Source: Desulfitobacterium sp050251735
GTDB taxonomy: Bacteria > Bacillota > Desulfitobacteriia > Desulfitobacteriales > Desulfitobacteriaceae
Direction of reading: 5' to 3'
Assembly: GCA_050251735.1 (NCBI GenBank)
Contig: JBFWMF010000009.1
Coordinates: 62,001-126,000 of the forward strand
Length of the DNA stretch: 64,000 nucleotides
The translations under genes and the position numbers were made by a program. The notes below the pieces were generated by a model. That model had not been told where the DNA came from and did no database searches. It saw only the letters and a program-made list of their open reading frames with translations. Positions 50,402 to 59,220 of this stretch are shown here, one piece after another; the stretch's first letter is position 1, and the number at the start of each line of letters is the position of its first letter.

Positions 50402-51784
50402 CTATCCTAGGCTGTTAATTAAGCTATGGTTATGTAGGGTTATATTCTTACGTGAAATTCCTTGGTTGGAACACTCAAACAGTACTTGTTTCCCATCCAC
50501 TATGGTTTCCAGATACGCCCCCTTCCCCCACAAACTTTCCAAGAGCAACAGGGTCTTCTCAAGATAAACGACATCCAAATCCATTCCTTCATGAACGTGA
50601 TAAAGATATAACCCTCCCTTGCCTTCATAATCCCCATCCCGGACGATAATTTTGGGATGGCCTCCATTCACCAACTGCCTAACTAAATTATCGCGCACCT
50701 TTTCCCAAGCTGTATCCATGACCTGCCAGTGGGCTCCTACTTTGCGATAATTAAAGAGATTTAGATCATCAACCAATTCCTGGTTGAGATAATTGCGAAT
50801 GAAAGATACATCATTCTCCATCTCGCGTATTTCAAATAAGGTTTCTGAATCAAACCGTTTTGCTAAGTCTTCCCATATTTTCACCCCTAGGTAGTAGGGA
50901 TTTAACTGAAGACCGGAAGGCTGCACCACTTGACTATGCATGATCGCAAAATCCATAGACTCAGCATCTGTTAAATTCAGTTCCCGCATAATCCTAGAAT
51001 GCCAGAAGGTAGCCCAACCCTCATTGATTATTTTTGTTTCAATTTGCGGATAAAAGTAGAGGGATTCTTCACGGATCATGCTGATAATGTCGCGTTGCCA
51101 ATCCTTTAAGGCTGGGGAATAAGTGCTAAGGTACAGCAATAGATCTTCCTCAGCAACCTTCTCCTCATTTTCCTGATCCGGCTCATCATCCCAGAGATCG
51201 GCATATTCCGAGGAAGGGATGTGTTTTTTCTTTCCGTGGCTAATGATCTTGATCGAGGAAGGATTATCTTCTTTCTTCTTCCCCAGATGAGCCCGAAAGT
51301 CTACATGCTCTTGAATGGCCAAAACTGCATCCAGTGTTTTCTCTACCGTCTCCCGGCCATATTCTAATTCATACTCCCGTATCCTACGGGCATGAGCTTC
51401 CATGCGCACCACCATATCCTGTGGGGTCCTTTGAAAATAGCGGTTATTTTTAAAAAAATCTACGTGGGCGTAAACATGACCAATCACGAGTTTATTTTGG
51501 ATTATCCGATTGCCTTCCAAAAGGAAGGCGTATGCTGGATTGGAATTGATCACAAGCTCATAAATGCGGGTAAGGTTCAAATCATACTGCATTTTCATGC
51601 GATAGAAAGCCTTTCCAAAACTCCAATGAGTAAAGCGCACCGGCATCCCGTAGGCCCCAAAAGAGTAGAGGGCTTCCGGCGGACAGACTTCAAAATGCAC
51701 CGGATAAAAGTCCAAACCCAATCCCTTAGCTACCTGAACAATCTCCTTGGCATGATAGCTAAGTTCAGTAACTTCATAATCCAC
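50402..51784 (-). CDS. spoVR: SpoVR-family protein
   Basis: This 460-residue protein has the SpoVR marks: YPVHFEVCPPEALYSFGAYG, FTHWSFGKAF, YELVINSNPAYAFLLE and INEGWATFWHSRIM. B. subtilis SpoVR is needed for spore cortex formation; in E. coli its homologue YcgB works with YeaG/YeaH. The biochemical role is unknown. The GTG at 51784 lies 7 bases after GAGGAGG. It is third in prkA-yhbH-spoVR. Confidence 0.93.
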   Translation of the reverse strand: MDYEVTELSYHAKEIVQVAKGLGLDFYPVHFEVCPPEALYSFGAYGMPVRFTHWSFGKAFYRMKMQYDLNLTRIYELVINSNPAYAFLLEGNRIIQNKLVIGHVYAHVDFFKNNRYFQRTPQDMVVRMEAHARRIREYELEYGRETVEKTLDAVLAIQEHVDFRAHLGKKKEDNPSSIKIISHGKKKHIPSSEYADLWDDEPDQENEEKVAEEDLLLYLSTYSPALKDWQRDIISMIREESLYFYPQIETKIINEGWATFWHSRIMRELNLTDAESMDFAIMHSQVVQPSGLQLNPYYLGVKIWEDLAKRFDSETLFEIREMENDVSFIRNYLNQELVDDLNLFNYRKVGAHWQVMDTAWEKVRDNLVRQLVNGGHPKIIVRDGDYEGKGGLYLYHVHEGMDLDVVYLEKTLLLLESLWGKGAYLETIVDGKQVLFECSNQGISRKNITLHNHSLINSLG

Positions 51785-51840
51785 GGACACCCCTCCTCAC
51801 CTTATTTCATATTTTCACCCAGCAGGATGCATTCCCCCAC

Positions 51841-52971
51841 TTAGGAAAATACTGTTTTCAAGGCTTCATAAACCTCATTGCGATCCCGAATGGTCACCAA
51901 GCGGAGCTTAGGATCGTCAATACGCCTCAGGGTCGTCATCAGGGTGCTGGAATAATGGGTTCTAAGAATTTCGCCGTAACCTACCACTTGACTAACTTCC
52001 ACTAATTTTTGCATAAGATTCATGGCTCGAGTGTTATCTGAACCAATATTATCCCCATCGGTAAAATGAACTGGATAAATATTATAATGAGCGGCCGGGT
52101 ATTCCCGCTGAATCAGTTCAAGGGCTAGCTGATAAACAGAGGAGCAGCGGGTACCCCCGCTCTCTCCTCGGGTGAAGAACTCTTCTTCCGTCACTTCTTT
52201 GGCTTCCGTATGATGGGCTAAAAAGCGCATTTCGACATTTTCATATTTCTCTCTTAAAAAACGCACCATCCAGAAAAAGAAGGTTCGCGAAATGTACTTT
52301 TCAAATTGTCCCATAGATCCAGAGGTATCCATCATAGCAATGATTACCGCATTGGTTTCATAATTGGGATGAGTCTCCCATGTTTTAAAACGTAGATCCT
52401 CGGGAGTAATGCGGAGACTCTGACTTTTACCAGTTAAAGCTTGCCTCTTAATACTTTCGATTAATGTCCGTTTCTTATCGATGTTAGCCATCAGACCCTT
52501 TTTGCGGATATCCCTAAATTCCGGCTTATCATGGGCAATCAAGGGTCGTTTTTTATCATCTAAATTAGGTAGCTGCAATTCCTCAAAAAGGATGGCCGCT
52601 AAATCCTCATAGGTGACTTCAGCCTCGTAAATATCTACCCCGGGCTCATCCCCAGCTCCTGAATTATTACCGGCTCCTTGCTTACGCACATTTTCTCGAG
52701 CGAGAATATCTCCATTCTTCATTTTTTTGGTTCCTTGTCCGGTGTGATTCCTTTTGTTGTAGTCATACCTAAAGCGGAACTCTTCCAAGGACCGCATGGG
52801 GATTTTGATGGTTTTTTTGCCATCACTGATGATGATACCTTCATCGACAATTAAATCACCCAGCTGCTTTTTGATGACCTCTTGTACCTTCTCCCTGTGC
52901 CGACTTTGGTCCAGATATCCTTTGCGATGGAGGCTCCAGTCCTCGCGACTGACAATAATATCGTCACTCAT
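51841..52971 (-). CDS. yhbH: YhbH/YeaH-family protein (DUF444), VWA-like
   Basis: This 376-residue protein has a von Willebrand A-like MIDAS motif, MMDTSGSMG near 240, followed by FFFWMVRFLREKY and VHFTDGDNIGSDN. The basic N-terminus (KKTIKIPMRSLEEFRFRYD) is the DUF444 mark. It is a probable substrate or partner of the PrkA kinase in sporulation or stress. Start ATG 52971 after AGGGAGTGAG. It lies 13 bases after prkA. Confidence 0.92.
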   Translation of the reverse strand: MSDDIIVSREDWSLHRKGYLDQSRHREKVQEVIKKQLGDLIVDEGIIISDGKKTIKIPMRSLEEFRFRYDYNKRNHTGQGTKKMKNGDILARENVRKQGAGNNSGAGDEPGVDIYEAEVTYEDLAAILFEELQLPNLDDKKRPLIAHDKPEFRDIRKKGLMANIDKKRTLIESIKRQALTGKSQSLRITPEDLRFKTWETHPNYETNAVIIAMMDTSGSMGQFEKYISRTFFFWMVRFLREKYENVEMRFLAHHTEAKEVTEEEFFTRGESGGTRCSSVYQLALELIQREYPAAHYNIYPVHFTDGDNIGSDNTRAMNLMQKLVEVSQVVGYGEILRTHYSSTLMTTLRRIDDPKLRLVTIRDRNEVYEALKTVFS

Positions 52972-52984
52972 GGTACTCACTCCC

Positions 52985-54886
52985 TTAACGATTAAGAAGG
53001 GAACCGACATATTTTACAATCTCGTTGGCGCAGACGGGACAATAACCATGAAGCTGGATCAGACGGTCTGTAACTTCATTGATACGGCGCAATTGTTCTT
53101 GATCCGGATGACTTACCGAGGTGGTGACCTTGATTACATCCTTGAGATCAGCAAACAGCTTTTTCTCGATAGCCTCTTTTAGTCTTTCATGTGATGTGTA
53201 TTGAAAGCTTTTGCTTTTGCGAGCATAAATTGAGATACGAATGAGAATCTCTTCCCGAAAAGCTTTTTTAGCATTTTCCGATACCCCAATCTGCTCTTCA
53301 ATACTGCGCATCAGCTGCTCATCGGGTTCAAGCTCTTCCCCGGTTATAGAATCATAGAGTTTCGTCGAGTTGCAATAGGCCTCTACATTGTCTAAGTAGT
53401 TGTCTAGCAATGACTTAGCGGATTCTTCATAGGCGTATACAAAAGCCTTTTGTACTTCCTTCTTGGCTACTTCATCGTATTCCTTACGAGCTAAAGAAAT
53501 TAGGTTGACGAGATTCTCTCTTTCTTCCTTCGTAATCGAGGTATGTTGTGATAAACCATCCTTAAGAGCCCTCAGAATGTCCAAGGCATTAATGCAAGAC
53601 TTCTGATCTCTGATTAGGGCTGTTGAGATGCGATTGATGACATAGCGAGGATCGACGCCACTCATACCTTCCCCTTGCTCTTCCCCTTCCGTTATGATGT
53701 CCTTAATATCTTTTTGATTGAATCCTTCCACATCTTCCCCATCATAAAGTCGCATTTTCTTAACCAGGTCCATACCCTGTTTCTTGGAGGGCTTCATCCG
53801 AGAGATGATACTAAAGACCGAAGCCGTCCAGAGACTATGGGGTGCCAAATGGACTCCCTCAAGATCGCTTTGCTGGATTAATTTCTCATAGATCTTGATT
53901 TCGGAGCTGACCTTCAAATTATACGGTACAGGTATGACAATAATACGCGATTGGAGGGCTTCATTCTTTTTATTAGCCACAAAGGATTTATATTCGTTTT
54001 CGTTAGTGTGGGCAATAATCAGCTCGTCGGCCGAAATCAAAGCAAACCGTCCCGCTTTGAAGTTTCCTTCTTGCGAGAGACTCAAGAGGTTCCAGAGAAA
54101 CTTCTCGTCTGATTTAAGCATCTCTTGAAATTCCATCAGACCGCGATTGGCTTTATTTAATTCGCCATCAAAGCGGTAAGCGCGAGGATCTGACTCTGAA
54201 CCATATTCCGTGATGGTTGAGAAGTCGATGCTTCCTGTCAAATCTGCAATATCTTGAGACTTCGGATCAGAAGGGGTAAAGGTACCGATGCCTACCCGTT
54301 GCTCTTCAGAAAAGATAATTCGTTTCACAGGAACATTTTCTACATAACCATGAAACTCCTCTTCTACCCTCAGTCGACAGACAGGACAAAGATTCCCTTC
54401 AATACGTATGCCGAATTTCTGTTCAAATTCTTCACGCAAAACATGGGGAAGCAGGTGTAGGGGATCCTCATGCATAGGGCAGCCATCAATGGCGTATACT
54501 GCGCCCTCATCAGTTCGGGTATACTCTTCTAAGCCTTTTTTCAACATGGTGACGATGGTCGACTTCCCTCCGCTCACCGGGCCCATCAGCAGAAGAATTC
54601 TCTTTCTTACATCCATACGTTTAGCCGCTGAATGAAAATACTCCTCTACCAAGCGTTCTAAGGTCTTTTCCATGCCAAAAAGTTCTTTATTAAAAAACTC
54701 AAAACTTTTTTGATTGTTCACCTCTTTAATGCCTGCTTTGTGTATCATCTCATAGATTCTAGCATGGGCATGCATCGCTAAATTAGGATTCACTACTACC
54801 ATTTGCAGGTACTCGCTAAAGTTCCCATTCCAAACTAAGCCATCTTCTTTATCCCTAAAATTTCTCAGCCATTGTATTACTTCCAT
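52985..54886 (-). CDS. prkA: PrkA serine protein kinase / AAA+ protein (YeaG family)
   Basis: This 633-residue protein has Walker A GPVSGGKST near 90, a CPVC pair (NLCPVCRLRVEEEF), LTGSIDFSTI and, at the end, a PrkA C-terminal kinase-like domain with a second CPVC. B. subtilis PrkA supports sporulation through sigma-K-dependent genes and may act as an AAA protease or kinase. Start ATG 54886 follows GGGAGGG. Upstream, CATATATT at 54935-54942 (minus) resembles a sigma-E -10 box; this is tentative. First gene of prkA-yhbH-spoVR. Confidence 0.94.
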   Translation of the reverse strand: MEVIQWLRNFRDKEDGLVWNGNFSEYLQMVVVNPNLAMHAHARIYEMIHKAGIKEVNNQKSFEFFNKELFGMEKTLERLVEEYFHSAAKRMDVRKRILLLMGPVSGGKSTIVTMLKKGLEEYTRTDEGAVYAIDGCPMHEDPLHLLPHVLREEFEQKFGIRIEGNLCPVCRLRVEEEFHGYVENVPVKRIIFSEEQRVGIGTFTPSDPKSQDIADLTGSIDFSTITEYGSESDPRAYRFDGELNKANRGLMEFQEMLKSDEKFLWNLLSLSQEGNFKAGRFALISADELIIAHTNENEYKSFVANKKNEALQSRIIVIPVPYNLKVSSEIKIYEKLIQQSDLEGVHLAPHSLWTASVFSIISRMKPSKKQGMDLVKKMRLYDGEDVEGFNQKDIKDIITEGEEQGEGMSGVDPRYVINRISTALIRDQKSCINALDILRALKDGLSQHTSITKEERENLVNLISLARKEYDEVAKKEVQKAFVYAYEESAKSLLDNYLDNVEAYCNSTKLYDSITGEELEPDEQLMRSIEEQIGVSENAKKAFREEILIRISIYARKSKSFQYTSHERLKEAIEKKLFADLKDVIKVTTSVSHPDQEQLRRINEVTDRLIQLHGYCPVCANEIVKYVGSLLNR

Positions 54887-55019
54887 GGTCGCCCTCCCTT
54901 TCGCTGAACAAGTACACCTTTCAGGCTTATTTTTAATATATGCCTCATCCAAATAGAAGAGAAGTTACATTTTTCTTTCCCTTTAGGAATACATCGTCCT
55001 GTCAAAATACCTCCAATGC

Positions 55020-55057
55020 AAAAAACGCTTGCAAGCTTAAGCTTACAAGCGTTTTTT
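55020..55057 (-). terminator. Terminator after the 70-residue gene
   Basis: AAAACGCTTG and CAAGCGTTTT pair with a further AAGCTTAAGCTT core; TTTTTT follows on either strand. Confidence 0.85.
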
Positions 55058-55081
55058 ATTGATGGGAAAGGTATAAACTAA

Positions 55082-55294
55082 CTATTGCAACTTTGTTAAA
55101 TCTCGAGACTCATAGGCATACTCCCCGGATAAAGTATCTAATTGGACAATAAGATATTCACCATATTCATCTTTTTCCAACCGTACCACAGTTCCCAATA
55201 TTGAATTATAGGTAATCACTCGATCTCCCCGTTTAAACTTCTTTAAGCTAAATGGGATCCCGTGCTTCGTTGTCTCATACTGTGCGACATACAT
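55082..55294 (-). CDS. Small SH3/KOW-like hypothetical protein, 70 residues
   Basis: The pattern FKRGDRVITYNSILGTVVRLEK followed by YLIVQLDTL resembles a small beta-barrel of the SH3/KOW type (RGDxV-x-Gx-V). Family not recognised. GGAGGTG precedes the ATG and a strong terminator follows, so it is probably a real single gene. Confidence 0.65.
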   Translation of the reverse strand: MYVAQYETTKHGIPFSLKKFKRGDRVITYNSILGTVVRLEKDEYGEYLIVQLDTLSGEYAYESRDLTKLQ

Positions 55295-55458
55295 GTGACT
55301 ACACCTCCGTCCTTGTGAAAGTACTATCTTGCTCTTATTCTACCATACCACTTTTCTGAAATCTAGTGCAAATTTAATAAAATTTTGAAAATTATAAAAT
55401 AATAGATTATTTTTCAATATTTGGTAATAGTTATTATATTCCAAAATATTCGGTATTT

Positions 55459-55490
55459 AAAAAGGCTCTGTCCTTATGGACAGAACCCTT
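55459..55490 (-). terminator. Terminator after cobO
   Basis: GGTTCTGTCC pairs with GGACAGAGCC, then TTTTTAAA on the minus strand. Confidence 0.85.
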
Positions 55491-55511
55491 ACCTAGGTTA
55501 ATACAAAGATA

Positions 55512-56045
55512 TCAATATTCAATACCCTTACGAGCTTGAATACCCAGCTCATAAGGATGCTTGAGTGAAACCATTTCAGTGACCAGATGGGCCTTCTCGA
55601 TTAATTGAGCTGAAGCATTGCGTCCCGTCATAATAACTTCCACATGCCCGGGTTTCATCTCCAACAACGCCAAGACCATCTCCTCCGGAAGCAATTCAAA
55701 CCAGATTGCGTTGATTATTTCGTCGAGTATAACAATATCCCACTCCCCTGATGCAATTATCTCGCGAGCACGCTCGAGCCCTCTGCGAGCCTCCTGACAA
55801 TCTCCTTCAGTAGCCTGTCCTTTTAAAACCCAGCCCGGCAAACCAAATTGTTCGATCTGGCATTCCGGTTCCAAGCGCTTCAATCCCTGCAACTCCCCGT
55901 AGTCTTGGCAACCTTTCATAAACTGAATAATATATACAGAAAAACCATGACCGACTGCTCTTAAAGTTAAACCAAAGGCTGCAGTTGTTTTACCTTTACT
56001 ATTTCCTGTGTAAATTTGTATCAAACCTTGTTCCAGTCTTTCCAT
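55512..56045 (-). CDS. cobO: Cob(I)alamin adenosyltransferase, CobO/BtuR type
   Basis: This 177-residue enzyme adds the adenosyl group to corrinoids to make coenzyme B12. It shows IQIYTGNSKGKTTAAFGL (P-loop), IIQFMKG and WDIVILDEIINAI, then VEVIMTGRNA. Corrinoid metabolism is prominent in Desulfitobacterium, whose reductive dehalogenases and methyltransferases use corrinoids. No cobalamin riboswitch is seen. It begins 7 bases after the unknown gene at 56053, so they are cotranscribed. Confidence 0.93.
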   Translation of the reverse strand: MERLEQGLIQIYTGNSKGKTTAAFGLTLRAVGHGFSVYIIQFMKGCQDYGELQGLKRLEPECQIEQFGLPGWVLKGQATEGDCQEARRGLERAREIIASGEWDIVILDEIINAIWFELLPEEMVLALLEMKPGHVEVIMTGRNASAQLIEKAHLVTEMVSLKHPYELGIQARKGIEY

Positions 56046-56052
56046 AATATGC

Positions 56053-56580
56053 TTACACCTGCTTTGTCCATTGTTCTAGCTGAGGGTGGATATAGGCCAC
56101 ATTAGGGCATTGAATGAGCTCCGGAAACTTCTCGACAATCTGCTGGGTAAAGGGATAAGTAAACAGCATTTTAATGGCTGACATTTCATCAACAGCTCGT
56201 AGCTCTACTTTATCCGGATAAAAATAATAAGTATAGCTACTATCCCGCCATGTCGTCTCTAGTTCACCACATTTTAGCCTGATGATACCAAAAGGTTCGA
56301 CCTTTATATGGCCAATGCTGGTGAAAGACAAACTCATCTGACCCGTCTCAAGAGCTACTTGTCCCGCTTTATGACGGCAATGCATCAAATGTTCTATGAT
56401 CAAGCGAGCAGGTAAAGAAATCTCTTCGAAAATTCGCCGATGGTTTCTGATTTCTTCTGCCCATTCTTCAAAATGGGTGAAGTGAACAGAACGCACCTTA
56501 TTAACCTTTTTAAGAGACTGTTCAATCACAAGATGAAGATCCTCTATGCATTCTAAAAATAGCAAATCATCTTTTCTCAC
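56053..56580 (-). CDS. Hypothetical protein upstream of cobO, 175 residues
   Basis: I do not recognise it. The N-terminal half is helical and charged with a HLMHCRHKAGQVAL stretch near residue 105 in the frame. The C-terminal half is beta-rich: FGIIRLKCGELETTW, SYTYYFYPDKVELRA. There are no membrane segments. The GTG at 56580 follows GAGGG by 5 bases; the longer frame to 56595 has no clear site. Tight coupling to cobO (7 bases) suggests a shared role, but nothing in the sequence proves one. Confidence 0.62.
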   Translation of the reverse strand: MRKDDLLFLECIEDLHLVIEQSLKKVNKVRSVHFTHFEEWAEEIRNHRRIFEEISLPARLIIEHLMHCRHKAGQVALETGQMSLSFTSIGHIKVEPFGIIRLKCGELETTWRDSSYTYYFYPDKVELRAVDEMSAIKMLFTYPFTQQIVEKFPELIQCPNVAYIHPQLEQWTKQV

Positions 56581-56665
56581 AATATCCCTCACCAACCCTA
56601 CTCTTGCCTTTACCCATAGTTTAACCGAAATCTGGAAACTTTCCTAGTGATCTTCGTAAATTTAA

Positions 56666-57928
56666 CTATTTCTTATGACGAATCTTCCGGGAGACTCTTT
56701 GCACAGCCCGTTCCAGATCAATAGTCTCATAGCCTATGTCATGGGCTATCTCTATGGATTGCCAAAAGCATTGAAGAGCATCCAAATATTGACGCCTGCC
56801 CTCATAATATTCAGCTAAGCGTTGTACGGCGCTCAAGGAATGAGCGTGATAACCTGCGATCATGCGCTTTGCTTCTTTTTCGTAAAATTCTCCTTCTTCC
56901 TCTTCGCCCATGGCATCTAATAGAAATGCTAGGTATTCATAGCACTCACCGAGGCGAAGATCGTCTCCCAGCTGTTCAAAGATTGTTGATGCCTCTAAAA
57001 AATAGCGCTTAGCCTGACCATATTCTTCTTTATTAACCATCAATTTACCTAAGCTCTGCAAGCGAATCGCTAAACTATTTTCCAGATCTGTGCAGTATTG
57101 TATCGACAGCTCTATGTAATACTGAGCTTCGTCGAGATACTCTAGACCTTGAAGTATTTTTGCTATAAAGTACGCTGATTCGCTGGCATCGCTCCCAAGC
57201 TGATTCCTCATCTGTAATATTAAGGCTCTTTGCATAGCAAGGAGGGCATCTGCTAAACTTTGCTGTTCAAACTTCATAAAAGCGTAATAGAGCAGAGCAT
57301 TGGCTAACGACATCTCTATCCCAAGTCCAGCAAAAACCTTGCAGGAGTGACGAATATGGTCAATGGCCTCTTTCTTATTACCCTGCCGGTAACAGGTTTC
57401 ACCGATTAATACACTCAATTCCCCTTCGCCCTTCGGGTAATTGTACCGATGACATAGATCTAACGAATTTTTATAGCTAACTTGGGCATCCGACCATCGC
57501 TCTTGTGTTGAATATACTTGACCTAGATCACTGTATAACATTGCTAAACGTAGAGGAGGAGATTCGTTTGGGTAGATCTCGATCGCACGCTTAAACCAAA
57601 AAACAGCGCTTTCCAAAGTGTTTTTTTCTACAGCAATACTTGCTAAACCAGCGAATGCTTCAGACATCCCTTTAAAGTTTGATACCTCTTCACAAATTCG
57701 CAAGGCTTCCCGAAATCCTCTTTCTGCTGCTTCGATTTTACCTTGTTTAACTTGAACCGTAGCCATTAATCTCAGAGAAAATGCCTTAACTAACGGTACA
57801 TCTAATTGGATCGCGATTCGCGTAGCCCGCCTAAAGTAATTCTCTGCTTGCATATAATCTGCTTGTGCTAAATGGGTAGTACCTTTTTCCATCAGGGTTC
57901 GCCAAATATCCAAACTCTGATCTTTCAT
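56666..57928 (-). CDS. TPR-repeat protein, 420 residues
   Basis: About nine tetratricopeptide repeats run through most of the protein (for example AQADYMQAENYFRRATRIA, ALFWFKRAIEIYPNE-like units and YGQAKRYFLEASTIFEQLG). The organisation resembles bacterial Rap/NprR-like or LGN-like TPR arrays, but there is no N-terminal helix-turn-helix. It ends with a basic QRVSRKIRHKK tail. Start ATG 57928 follows GGAGGGG. It is probably a scaffold or regulator; partner unknown. Confidence 0.78.
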   Translation of the reverse strand: MKDQSLDIWRTLMEKGTTHLAQADYMQAENYFRRATRIAIQLDVPLVKAFSLRLMATVQVKQGKIEAAERGFREALRICEEVSNFKGMSEAFAGLASIAVEKNTLESAVFWFKRAIEIYPNESPPLRLAMLYSDLGQVYSTQERWSDAQVSYKNSLDLCHRYNYPKGEGELSVLIGETCYRQGNKKEAIDHIRHSCKVFAGLGIEMSLANALLYYAFMKFEQQSLADALLAMQRALILQMRNQLGSDASESAYFIAKILQGLEYLDEAQYYIELSIQYCTDLENSLAIRLQSLGKLMVNKEEYGQAKRYFLEASTIFEQLGDDLRLGECYEYLAFLLDAMGEEEEGEFYEKEAKRMIAGYHAHSLSAVQRLAEYYEGRRQYLDALQCFWQSIEIAHDIGYETIDLERAVQRVSRKIRHKK

Positions 57929-58065
57929 TAGCATCCCCTCCGTATCATTTTTATCTTATGCACGGAAGGGCTTTTTGGCGCGAAAACAAGCCTATAGACG
58001 AATTTATATGCAATCTAGACAGTTAAGTCGAAATATGTTAATCTGTTGCTGTAGGAGGTGCTATT

Positions 58066-58317
58066 ATGAACGCATATCGTCCAGCTCCGTATTCTAACTG
58101 GATTATTGTGTTAAAGATTATCCTCTTGATTATCGCACTTTATTTTTCAGCTATTATACTTAGTCAAGTTTTTGCCTGGTTTTTCTCCATTGCTTTCGTG
58201 GTCATTCGTATTGCAGTTTACTTTGTCACTAGTATTCTCGTGCTCCACTTCTTTCTCAAATTATTATTCGGTTATGACCTCCTAAGATTTATTTTAGGTT
58301 CTCGTTTTAGCCGCTAA
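58066..58317 (+). CDS. Small membrane protein, 83 residues
   Basis: It has two to three hydrophobic helices: WIIVLKIILLIIALYFSAII, VFAWFFSIAFVVIRIAVYFV and SILVLHFFLKLLFGYDLL. The C-terminus is basic (SRFSR). TAGGAGGTG gives a strong start and a terminator follows at once. No family recognised. It faces pdaB on the same strand and may be spore- or envelope-related. Confidence 0.65.
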   Translation: MNAYRPAPYSNWIIVLKIILLIIALYFSAIILSQVFAWFFSIAFVVIRIAVYFVTSILVLHFFLKLLFGYDLLRFILGSRFSR

Positions 58318-58329
58318 GCATCAATAGAT

Positions 58330-58355
58330 AAGCACCCTTGAGGGTGCTTTTTTTT
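58330..58355 (+). terminator. Terminator after the 83-residue gene
   Basis: AGCACCCT/AGGGTGCT stem followed by eight T. Confidence 0.88.
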
Positions 58356-58425
58356 GGTTTTGGTACAACTCTCCCCTCATGTTCGGCATTCTTCATGAAT
58401 ATCCTTTGGAGAGGGAGGGAATATC

Positions 58426-59220
58426 ATGCGATTTATTGTATTCAAACGGCCATCTTGGCGAAACGCCATGCTGTGGGCCATTCTCTTATTCGTAGTGCTC
58501 GCCTATCGTGAAAATGTCATCTCAGTCTTCTCTAGCAAGCTAAAACCTATTTACTCGACTGAGGTCACCACCAACGAAATCGGACTCACCTTCGATATCA
58601 GTTGGGGTGAAAATACTGCTGAACCTATCCTCAATATATTAAAGGAAAAGGGTGTTAAAGCGACCTTTTTTTTATCCAGCCCTTGGGCTTCAAAGCATGA
58701 AGATTTAGTCAAGCGCATGGTAGCCGATGGTCATGAAATAGCTTCTCATGGTAATCGTCATGTGGATTTAAACACCTTGGGTCCCAGTGAAATCGAACGA
58801 GAAATAACCGGTGCTCATGCTGTTCTGGAGGAGCTCACCGGTCAAAAGATTGCCTTATTAAGACCACCGAATGGGGCTTATGATAATAAGCTGATTAGCG
58901 TTTCAGCCAGGCTTGGGTACCAGGTCATTCAATGGAGTGTGGACTCCCTAGACTGGAAAAGACCCGGTCCAGAAGCGGTAATAAATAACGTTCTCAACGG
59001 ACTTCCTAAAGGGCATGGTGCTGGACCTGGAGATATTATTCTCTTTCACGCCTCAGATTCAGCGCCGGACACCATCAAAGCACTTCCAGTGGTCATCGAT
59101 CGCTTGCAGGCAAAGAATTATCAACTCGTCCCCGTGGGCCAACTACTTAAAAGTGCCACAAAAACTTGGCCGCCTGAAAGCAATTTACCTCCCTTAGAAA
59201 AACCGGCGGTTACCCCTTAA
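58426..59220 (+). CDS. pdaB: Polysaccharide deacetylase, PdaB-like
   Basis: This 264-residue protein has an N-terminal membrane anchor (NAMLWAILLFVVLAYR) and a NodB domain. GLTFDISWG is the PdaB-type variant of TFDDGP and keeps the catalytic Asp. The metal pair is in EIASHGNRHVDL, and RPPNGAYD and IILFHASDS complete the site. Sporulation PdaB proteins act on spore cortex or coat glycans. GGAGAGGGAGGG precedes the ATG. It ends tail-to-tail with the next gene, their stop codons overlapping. Confidence 0.85.
   Translation: MRFIVFKRPSWRNAMLWAILLFVVLAYRENVISVFSSKLKPIYSTEVTTNEIGLTFDISWGENTAEPILNILKEKGVKATFFLSSPWASKHEDLVKRMVADGHEIASHGNRHVDLNTLGPSEIEREITGAHAVLEELTGQKIALLRPPNGAYDNKLISVSARLGYQVIQWSVDSLDWKRPGPEAVINNVLNGLPKGHGAGPGDIILFHASDSAPDTIKALPVVIDRLQAKNYQLVPVGQLLKSATKTWPPESNLPPLEKPAVTP

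Noticed and set aside
52796..53182. 128-codon plus-strand frame across yhbH and prkA
   Set aside because: It is antisense to two clear genes and has no plausible start.
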